A stretch of 28,948 bases of DNA, taken from the NCBI GenBank assembly GCA_021779695.1, contig JAJYAE010000015.1, positions 1 to 28,948 on the forward strand, given 5' to 3'. Of the stretch, positions 22,672 through 28,948 are shown one piece after another; positions within the stretch are counted from its first letter, which is position 1, and each line of letters starts with the position of its first letter. The DNA is from Acidobacteriota bacterium (lineage in GTDB: Bacteria; Acidobacteriota; Terriglobia; Terriglobales; Acidobacteriaceae). The notes beneath the pieces were generated by a model. The model saw nothing but the letters and a program-made list of their open reading frames with translations, made no database searches and was not told the DNA's origin. The position numbers and the translations under genes were made by a program.

Positions 22672-24026
22672 AGCTCCTGTCGGATTGCTTCCGCAATCGC
22701 CTGCGCATGTTGTTGCATCAGCGTCTCATCTTCCGCCTCGATCATGACGCGCGCCAGCGGTTCGGTGCCCGAGTAACGAATCACGACCCGCCCCGAATCC
22801 TTTAGCTGCGTCTCCGCGGCCTCAATCCGCTGGGCCACCGCAGGAATCGCTTCAAGCGGCTTCTTCTCCCGCACCTTCACATTCACAATCACCTGGGGAA
22901 AGACCTTGAGATCCCGTGTCAATGTGTCGAGGCTTTGCCCGCTGCGCGCCATCAGATCCAGCACAACCAGCGCCGTCAGTAGCCCGTCCCCCGTCGTGGC
23001 CAGGTGTGGAAGCAGGATGTGCCCCGATTGTTCTCCACCCAGCGCCGCATCGTGGGCCTGCATCTGCTCCAACACGTACCGGTCTCCTACCGGAGCGCGC
23101 AACATGCGGATTCCCGACCGCTTCAGCGCCGCCTCGAGGCCCATATTGGACATCGTGGTCGCAACAACCAGGTCCCCCGTCAACAGTCCGCGAGCCTTGA
23201 GGTCGCGCGCCGCGACCAGAAGAATTGCATCGCCATTGACCACCCTGCCTTCAGCGCCTGCCAACATGCAGCGGTCCGCATCGCCGTCAAAGCTGAGACC
23301 CACATCGGCTCCGCGCGCGCTCACCTCTGCCGCAACATGTTCGGGATGCAGCGCACCGCACCCTTCATTGATATTGCGCCCATCCGGGTTCACATGCAGA
23401 AGAGCAACTTCTCCCCCGAGGCGGCCAAATAGATCCTTTGCCACGGCACTCGCTGCGCCATTGGCGCAATCCGCCACCACATTGAGCGCGCCGAGTTGTA
23501 AGCCCGGAACGCACCGAAGCAGGAATGCGATGTAGTCCTCGCGTAGCGCCATGTTCTCCGGGACAGGGCTCAGTTGAGCCGGATCAGGAGCAGTGACCTG
23601 TCCGGCGTGATGCAGGATCTCGTCCTCCATTGCCAGTTCCACAGCATCCGGAAGCTTGAAGCCGTCGCCGCCGAAGAGCTTGATGCCGTTGTCCCGCCAC
23701 GGATTGTGCGATGCGGAAATGACAACGCCCGCCTGGAAGCCATGCAGACGCGTAAGATATGCCACAGCCGGCGTCGGCACTACCCCTGCGCTCTCCACGG
23801 CCACGCCAGCCTCGCGCAGTCCCGCCGCAACCATCGCAGCAATCCATGGTCCGGATTCCCGCGTATCGCGTCCAAGCAGAACGCGCGGCTGGCTGCTGAT
23901 GCGGCGCAAAGAATGCCCCAGCGCCACACCGGTCGCAAACACCGTCTTTGGCTCCAGCGGTGGCTCACCGGCAATCCCGCGAATTCCATCTGTCCCAAAA
24001 AGTCGTCGTGTCTTTGCTGAACTCAT
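22662..24026 (-). CDS. glmM: Phosphoglucosamine mutase
   Basis: 454 residues from ATG 24024-24026, the start that gives the family opening RRLFGTDGIRG (7-17). The catalytic phosphoserine loop is ISASHNPWRDNGIK (103-116, Ser106), the metal site is DGDADR, and the phosphate-binding site near the C-terminus is RYSGTEPLARVM. It interconverts glucosamine-6-phosphate and glucosamine-1-phosphate in the cytosol, on the way to UDP-GlcNAc for peptidoglycan and, here, probably EPS. The start lies four bases after the stop of xseA, so the two are co-transcribed. Two further in-frame triplets upstream would only extend into xseA. Confidence 0.96.
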   Translation of the reverse strand: MSSAKTRRLFGTDGIRGIAGEPPLEPKTVFATGVALGHSLRRISSQPRVLLGRDTRESGPWIAAMVAAGLREAGVAVESAGVVPTPAVAYLTRLHGFQAGVVISASHNPWRDNGIKLFGGDGFKLPDAVELAMEDEILHHAGQVTAPDPAQLSPVPENMALREDYIAFLLRCVPGLQLGALNVVADCANGAASAVAKDLFGRLGGEVALLHVNPDGRNINEGCGALHPEHVAAEVSARGADVGLSFDGDADRCMLAGAEGRVVNGDAILLVAARDLKARGLLTGDLVVATTMSNMGLEAALKRSGIRMLRAPVGDRYVLEQMQAHDAALGGEQSGHILLPHLATTGDGLLTALVVLDLMARSGQSLDTLTRDLKVFPQVIVNVKVREKKPLEAIPAVAQRIEAAETQLKDSGRVVIRYSGTEPLARVMIEAEDETLMQQHAQAIAEAIRQELGA

Positions 24027-24030
24027 GGCC

Positions 24031-25446
24031 TCACTTCGCTCTCGTTCGCTTCTTTTTGTGTTCCAGCGCGGGCGCAATGTCCGGCTCGGAGCGGCTCACT
24101 GATTCCACCCGGCTGGCAAATCGACCGTCGTGCAGCCGCGTCATCACGCGATCTCCCTCCGCCACCTGGGCAGCTGAGCGCACCAGTTGCCCGTTGGCAT
24201 CCAGCACCAGGGCGTAACCGCGGCCCAGCACGGCCAGTGGCGACAACGTGTGCAGCCTGGCATCCATGGCCGCCAGACGCATACGCAGCGACTGCACTCC
24301 TTGTTCCTGCAAACGGTCCAGCTTCTCGCGGCTGGCTGCGAGCCTCTCCCGTGCCTTCTGCAGCTTTCGCATCGGATCGTGACGTAGCATCGCATTGCCA
24401 TAGCTGGCGATCAAGCGCTCCTGGTACCGCAGTTTCTCACCCATCGCAACATCGGCTCGGTATGTCAGATCATCGAGTCTCTGTGCCCGCCGGTGCAGCA
24501 TCGTTGTAACGCGCAGCTGGGCCCGCTCCACCGCCAGCCCATCCAGGTGCCGCCGCGCCCGCAAGAGTTGGTACCGCATCCCGCGATCCAGCCGCTCCCT
24601 CTGCTCTGCCAGGCGTTCTCCAATTCCGTGGAGTGCACCAGTCACCAGTTCGGCTGCGGCTGAAGGCGTGGGAGCCCGCAAGTCCGCGACAAAATCGGCA
24701 ATCGTAAAATCCGTCTCATGGCCAATCGCCGAGAGGACGGGCAAGGTTGACCCGGCGATTGCTCGCGCCACCTTCTCGCTGTTGAATGCCGCCAGGTCCT
24801 CCAGAGATCCGCCTCCACGCGCCAAAACAATCAGGTCCAACTGTTGCAGGCGATTCAGGTCTTCAATCGCTGCGACAATCTCCCCCGGCGCACTCTCTCC
24901 CTGCACTGTCACCGGATAAAGCATCACATCGAGTTGCGCATGGCGACGCTGAATGATCTGAAGAAAATCGCGAATGACAGCTCCCGTCGGAGAGGTGACG
25001 ATGCCAACAGCGCGTGGAAACTCCGGCAATGCGCGCTTGCGCCCGGCATCGAACAAGCCTTCCGCCTTCAGCTTTTCGCGAAGTTGCTCAAACGCAAGCT
25101 GCCACGCCCCGGCGCCGAGCGGCTCAATCGTTTCGCCTACCAATTGCAGTTGGCCGCGCTGCGCATACACGCTTACCCGGCCACGCACCAGTACCTGGAT
25201 GCCTTCTTCCGGGCGAAAGCGCAACAGTCCCGCCTGACGCCGGAAGAGCACCACCGGAAGCTGCGCTTCTGCGTCTTTCAACGTGAAATACAGGTGTCCG
25301 GAGGGCGCCGCGCGCAGGTTCGAAACCTCGCCTTCCACCCAGACATCCATCCACTCGGCTTCAACGCGCCGCTGCAGTTGCTCCACCAGGGCATGCACAG
25401 GCCACACCCTGCGCGCGGTCTCCCGCTCCTCAAAGAGTAGATCCAT
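24031..25446 (-). CDS. xseA: Exodeoxyribonuclease VII large subunit
   Basis: 471 residues from ATG 25444-25446; a GTG at 25518 would add 24 residues and overlap the upstream gene by 10 bases, and neither start has a good ribosome site. The N-terminal OB fold (WVEGEVSNLRAAPSGHLYFTLKD) is followed by the catalytic domain: VGIVTSPTGAVIRDF, DLIVLARGGGSLEDLAAFNSE, and SAIGHETDFTIADFVADLRAPTPSAAAE. A long helical, Arg-rich C-terminal part (LRYQERLIASYGNAMLRHDPMRKL) is usual for the family. With XseB it degrades single-stranded DNA to oligonucleotides in repair. xseB is not adjacent in the window. Confidence 0.94.
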   Translation of the reverse strand: MDLLFEERETARRVWPVHALVEQLQRRVEAEWMDVWVEGEVSNLRAAPSGHLYFTLKDAEAQLPVVLFRRQAGLLRFRPEEGIQVLVRGRVSVYAQRGQLQLVGETIEPLGAGAWQLAFEQLREKLKAEGLFDAGRKRALPEFPRAVGIVTSPTGAVIRDFLQIIQRRHAQLDVMLYPVTVQGESAPGEIVAAIEDLNRLQQLDLIVLARGGGSLEDLAAFNSEKVARAIAGSTLPVLSAIGHETDFTIADFVADLRAPTPSAAAELVTGALHGIGERLAEQRERLDRGMRYQLLRARRHLDGLAVERAQLRVTTMLHRRAQRLDDLTYRADVAMGEKLRYQERLIASYGNAMLRHDPMRKLQKARERLAASREKLDRLQEQGVQSLRMRLAAMDARLHTLSPLAVLGRGYALVLDANGQLVRSAAQVAEGDRVMTRLHDGRFASRVESVSRSEPDIAPALEHKKKRTRAK

Positions 25447-25508
25447 CTGTCGAGGTTTGCCGGGATCGGGCTGCACATCCCGATTGTAATGGCCGGATTT
25501 CGCGGGAC

Positions 25509-25841
25509 CTATTGCCACTCCGCGATCATCAATCGCAACTGCGAAGCAATCTCCGACACGCGCGCGGATGCTGCCGGATCAGGCCTTGCCGCATCAGAAA
25601 AGAGCCCTTCAGCTTCCCGCGCAAGGAGCGTCCCTTCGGCAAGCCCAAAACTGCCCAGCACACCAGCCAGCTTGTGCGCAGCCGCAACGCCCTCAGCACA
25701 TTCGGCAGGGGCAAAGCTCTCGTGAAGCAACGCGACTGACGCCCGCTCCAGCACGAGCACTCGCTCCTCCAGGTGGGGCAGAAATCTGACCCACAGAAGC
25801 GTCATGGCGTCTTGAACGGAAAGCGAACCGTCTTGCTGCAT
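25509..25841 (-). CDS. Hpt (histidine phosphotransfer) domain protein
   Basis: 110 residues from ATG 25839-25841, preceded by GGAAAGAG. A TTG at 25862 would overlap the response regulator gene and lacks a better site. The single domain is an Hpt four-helix bundle: AHKLAGVLGSFGLAEGTLLARE (55-76), matching the family pattern HxLxG with His56 as phosphoacceptor. It would shuttle phosphate between a receiver domain and another partner. Its neighbours, a single-domain response regulator and a hybrid histidine kinase, make a compact phosphorelay. The final output regulator is not in the window. Confidence 0.8.
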   Translation of the reverse strand: MQQDGSLSVQDAMTLLWVRFLPHLEERVLVLERASVALLHESFAPAECAEGVAAAHKLAGVLGSFGLAEGTLLAREAEGLFSDAARPDPAASARVSEIASQLRLMIAEWQ

Positions 25842-25858
25842 GCTCTTTCCAAAAAAAT

Positions 25859-26233
25859 TCAATTCCAGCCCAGCGCACTGGCGATCTGGTTGGATAGCGT
25901 GAGTGGGTCAAATGGCTTCACCAGCACCGCCTCAACCCCGATTCCGGCAAAGCGTTGCCGGTCGCTGGCCTGCACTTTCGCCGTCAAAAAAAGAACTGGA
26001 ATTCGTGCTGTCACCGGATTGCTGCGCAGTTCCCTGAATGTAGAAGGGCCGTCCATCCCCGGCATCATCACATCCAGCAGAATCGCATCCGGCTTATAAC
26101 TCGCGGCGTGCACCAGTCCCTGCGCACCGGAGTTTGCAACCATCACTTCCCACCCGGCAACGCTCTCAAGGCTCATTGCCGCAATCTCGCGAATGTCGTC
26201 TTCGTCATCGATAATTAGGATTCTGTGCCGCAT
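25859..26233 (-). CDS. Single-domain response regulator (receiver only)
   Basis: 124 residues from ATG 26231-26233; the longer frame adds 32 residues with no family character. The receiver fold is complete: the acidic pocket IIDDEDD (7-13), phosphoacceptor Asp54 in ILLDVMMPGMDG (51-62), Thr84 in LFLTAK and Lys106 in LVKPFDP. No output domain follows, so it acts by protein contact or as a relay intermediate, like CheY or Spo0F. It is encoded between the hybrid kinase and the Hpt protein on one transcript. It is the only receiver in this group with all expected active-site residues, so it may be the true phosphate acceptor of the kinase. Confidence 0.93.
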   Translation of the reverse strand: MRHRILIIDDEDDIREIAAMSLESVAGWEVMVANSGAQGLVHAASYKPDAILLDVMMPGMDGPSTFRELRSNPVTARIPVLFLTAKVQASDRQRFAGIGVEAVLVKPFDPLTLSNQIASALGWN

Positions 26234-26367
26234 TTCAATGTACCCCAACAGCAACGGATGCGCCGGTCTCCAATCCCTGAGTGCTGCTGTGGGCTTATCC
26301 ATCCACACCAGCTGCGGCTTCAACCCCACCCCGGTTTCCGTTTTCCGCCGGTCCTCGCTTTCTTCCC

Positions 26368-28948
26368 TTATGCCTCCCGCAGGCTCGTCTCGTCGGGTAG
26401 GCTTTCATCCAGTTGCTTTGTGTTCCGCAAAATTGTCAGAATCAGCGTCTCCAGTTGATGCGGCTGCACCCGTCCCCGGGCCAGCAACCGCGCAAGTCCC
26501 TTGCCCATCTGCATACGATCGGCTACGGAAAATTCGCTGCCAGAATAAATCAGCAGCGGCAGCCTGCCTAGCATCTCCTGCTCGCGCAGCCGATCCACCA
26601 GGTTGAAGGCCTCCCCGCCCGCAAGCCCAATGTTCAAAAGCAAAACATGGGGCCTGAAACGCGCGCATTGGGCAACCGCTTCGTTCCGCGTCCGCGCAAT
26701 CTCCACCTTGGTCCGTTCGGTGGTGACCACGTGGCCGACTGTCTGAGACAGGCCGGCATCATCTTCCACCACAAGAATGCGCAGCAGCTCGCCTGGGCCG
26801 GCAACGGCCCGCGCCAGCTCGCCCAGAGCAATATCTTCCACGGCACGCGATCCATCTCCGTTGGACGGCTCACCCTGGAGCGCTTCGTGATGATCCAGGC
26901 TCAACAACACCAGCGGCGTGTGCGACTCCGGACTCGTGCGCCGCAGCTGCGGCAGCACTTCCCATCCGTTGGCACTCGCAAAGGATCCGTCGATGACGAT
27001 CGCCTCCACGCCATCATGCGCTGCGTGAATCGTTTGCTCGGATGTATCGGTTTCGACGATCCGGTAGCCATAGTCGGCCAGTTGAGCTCCCAGAACGGGA
27101 CGCGTCGCAACGGTTGCACTTGCCAGCAGCACCATCCCCTGCCCCGGTGAGTCAATGCCGCCCGCTGGCCGCTTGCCCGCCGCAGCCGGGTGGTAAGGCA
27201 GGAAGACCCGGAAGGTCGACCCGCGTGATGGATTCCGCTCCGCCCAGATGCGGCCGCTATGCTGCGTCACGATGGCGCGGCAGATCGCCAGCCCAAGCCC
27301 GCTACCGCCCTTCTGACGGGAATCCGATGCATCCACTTGCTGGAATCTTCCAAAGACAGCCTCCAGCTTGTCGGCCGGAATACCGCGCCCCTGGTCGATA
27401 ACCGCAAGAGTGACGCCGCTCGATCCAGGACGCAGCATCACCGAAACAGCGGAGTTCGGCGGCGAAAACTTGACCGCATTCGACAGCAGGTTCGTGAGCA
27501 CCTGAAGCAGCCGGTCCGGATCGGCCATCACTTCCACCTGCGTTTTGTCGTGAATCAGCATGACACCGGCCTGCTCCGCCACCAGCTGCATGCCATCAAT
27601 CGCCTGTCGCACCAGGTCCGCCAGTTGCACAGATCGGAAGACCAGCGGCTCCCGTCCGCCTTGCGCACGCTCCAGATCCAGAATGTCGTTAATCAGCCGG
27701 ACCAGGCGGTCTGAATTCGTCAACGCAATCCGCAATAGATTCGTTGCCTTCTCGCCCACTTCACCCAGCATGCCCGAAGTCAGCAGTCCCAGCGCACCCC
27801 GGATCGAGGTCAGCGGCGTGCGCAGTTCATGGCTCACCGTGGACACGAATTCATCTTTCAACCGGTCCAGCGCAAACCGCTGGCTGATATCCCGGAAGCT
27901 CAGCACCGAGCCCGAAAAGCGCCCCTGGTCCATGATCGGGTTAAGGAAGTATTCGGCCGGAAATCCCGCGCCATTGGCCCGGTAGATCGTGTTCTCGCCC
28001 GTCGATGGCATGCGCTGGGCGGCAGCGCGACGTAGCGCGCAATCCTCACCACATTGCTTGCCCGCAGGCGCCGCGCCATGCAGCAGATCGTGAACCGTCT
28101 TGCCAATCAGGCTCGCGGCTGGCGCGCCCAGAAGTCGCGTCGCCGCAGGGTTTGCGAACCGCACCAATCCATTCCGGTCAATTCCGCAAATTCCATCCGC
28201 GACCGAGTGTAAAAGGATCTTCTGCTGTCGGCTAAGCTCTTCCGCGCGCTCCCGCTCGCGCGTCCGGGCAAGCATCTGACCTAGTGAAGAGGCTACCGTC
28301 TCCATCGTCGCGTCAATTTCAACATCCTCGCGCATCCGCAGATGGCTATAGAACTCAAGCACTGCGAGAATCGAATTGCCGACCTGCACCGGAGCGGCCC
28401 AGCCCGTGACCATGCCGCGCTGCACGGCCGCCTGCGCCCGTGCGCTGCCGCGCAACTCCCCAAGTTCTGTTACCCAAACCAGCCGGCCTTCCTTCCACGC
28501 ACGGCCTGGCAATTCTTCTCCCAGGCCCAATGGCACAGCCATGCTCTTCTGGATCAAACCTTCAATGTTCTCTCCGGGCAATCCCCAGGCCGCGCTGAAC
28601 TCCAGATGCCTTTCATCCTGGTTCACATCCCACTTCACGGCCATGTCCCAACCCTGCGAGACGCAAAGCGCTTCCAGCACACGCACCGCCGCCGCATCAG
28701 CGGTCAGGTTCTCTCCCAGAATCTGGCTCACCAGCAACTGCAAGGCAAGCCGCTGCTCCCGTCGCTTCTGCTGCGTCACATCACGCGCCAGGCATTGAAC
28801 CGCCATCGCCTTACCCGCGCGCCGGCGCTGGTGCAGGCTCAACTCCAGCTCCACCAGATGGCCGTCCTTGGTCTCGTTCCGCAAGGGTGCGCGATCAATC
28901 GTTTCGCCACTCAGAGCGCGCCGCAAAAGAGCAGCAGCATCCTGCCGC
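26368..28948 (-). CDS. Hybrid sensor histidine kinase, 5' end cut by window edge
   Basis: Open to the right edge; the coding text begins inside a PAS domain, so the N-terminus lies outside. Numbering from the TTG at 28926 (852 residues): end of a PAS domain (1-58), GAF domain (about 65-222), PAS domain (about 235-350), HisKA with the H-box STVSHELRTP and His366, HATPase with NLLSNAVKFSP (479-489), DQGRGIP and GSGLGLAI (541-548). Two receiver-like domains follow (about 598-710 and 716-835). The first lacks the acidic pocket at its start but has Asp646; the second has VVEDD (719-723) but Asn765 in place of the phosphoacceptor Asp. No membrane segment is seen, so it probably senses a cytosolic signal. 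It leads a group with a response regulator and an Hpt protein. Confidence 0.93.
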   Translation of the reverse strand, partial: RQDAAALLRRALSGETIDRAPLRNETKDGHLVELELSLHQRRRAGKAMAVQCLARDVTQQKRREQRLALQLLVSQILGENLTADAAAVRVLEALCVSQGWDMAVKWDVNQDERHLEFSAAWGLPGENIEGLIQKSMAVPLGLGEELPGRAWKEGRLVWVTELGELRGSARAQAAVQRGMVTGWAAPVQVGNSILAVLEFYSHLRMREDVEIDATMETVASSLGQMLARTRERERAEELSRQQKILLHSVADGICGIDRNGLVRFANPAATRLLGAPAASLIGKTVHDLLHGAAPAGKQCGEDCALRRAAAQRMPSTGENTIYRANGAGFPAEYFLNPIMDQGRFSGSVLSFRDISQRFALDRLKDEFVSTVSHELRTPLTSIRGALGLLTSGMLGEVGEKATNLLRIALTNSDRLVRLINDILDLERAQGGREPLVFRSVQLADLVRQAIDGMQLVAEQAGVMLIHDKTQVEVMADPDRLLQVLTNLLSNAVKFSPPNSAVSVMLRPGSSGVTLAVIDQGRGIPADKLEAVFGRFQQVDASDSRQKGGSGLGLAICRAIVTQHSGRIWAERNPSRGSTFRVFLPYHPAAAGKRPAGGIDSPGQGMVLLASATVATRPVLGAQLADYGYRIVETDTSEQTIHAAHDGVEAIVIDGSFASANGWEVLPQLRRTSPESHTPLVLLSLDHHEALQGEPSNGDGSRAVEDIALGELARAVAGPGELLRILVVEDDAGLSQTVGHVVTTERTKVEIARTRNEAVAQCARFRPHVLLLNIGLAGGEAFNLVDRLREQEMLGRLPLLIYSGSEFSVADRMQMGKGLARLLARGRVQPHQLETLILTILRNTKQLDESLPDETSLREA

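Overview
The window reads as a chromosomal segment of a soil-type member of the Acidobacteriota (Terriglobia-like). This rests on the style of the exopolysaccharide (EPS) locus, the moderately high GC content and the long hybrid kinase; no taxonomic marker gene is present, so it is an inference. Every gene I can support lies on the minus strand, so the order of transcription runs from high to low coordinates.

Right part (about 22.66-28.95 kb): a housekeeping and signalling group. In transcription order it holds a hybrid sensor histidine kinase cut by the right edge, a single-domain response regulator, an Hpt phosphotransfer protein, exodeoxyribonuclease VII large subunit (xseA) and phosphoglucosamine mutase (glmM). 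GlmM makes glucosamine-1-phosphate, a precursor of UDP-GlcNAc, which suits the EPS locus downstream.

Middle (22.03-22.66 kb): a 633-base non-coding region, rich in inverted repeats, that separates the two groups and probably carries the promoter of the EPS operon. It holds a 36-base near-perfect palindrome, three other long-spaced inverted repeats, a cluster of TGCAA/TTGCA half-sites and a sigma-54-like -24/-12 element.

Left part (1-22.03 kb): a long EPS biosynthesis and export operon. It starts with a NusG/RfaH-type antiterminator. The export and assembly block follows: polysaccharide export protein, outer-membrane beta-barrel, Wzz-type chain-length protein, ExeA-type ATPase and CpsD-type ATPase/tyrosine kinase. 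Next comes the initiating undecaprenyl-phosphate sugar transferase with an odd N-terminal domain. A three-gene nucleotide-sugar module (Gfo/Idh oxidoreductase, formyltransferase, DegT aminotransferase) probably makes an N-formylated amino sugar. Then come two GT2 glycosyltransferases, a tRNA-like gene, a FemAB/GNAT-like protein, an asparagine-synthetase-like protein, an O-antigen ligase/Wzy-like polymerase and a GT39-like membrane glycosyltransferase. The last three genes are an MBOAT/SGNH O-acetylation pair and a polysaccharide deacetylase that runs off the left edge. The set resembles exosortase-A (XrtA)-associated EPS loci, but no exosortase lies in the window.

Points most worth a second look: the tRNA-like gene inside the operon with a non-canonical anticodon loop and a bulged T-stem; the regulatory region at 22.07-22.56 kb; the two receiver domains of the kinase, which have lost complementary key residues; the degenerate GGDEF-like domain on the initiating sugar transferase; and a formyltransferase standing where related pathways use an acetyltransferase.
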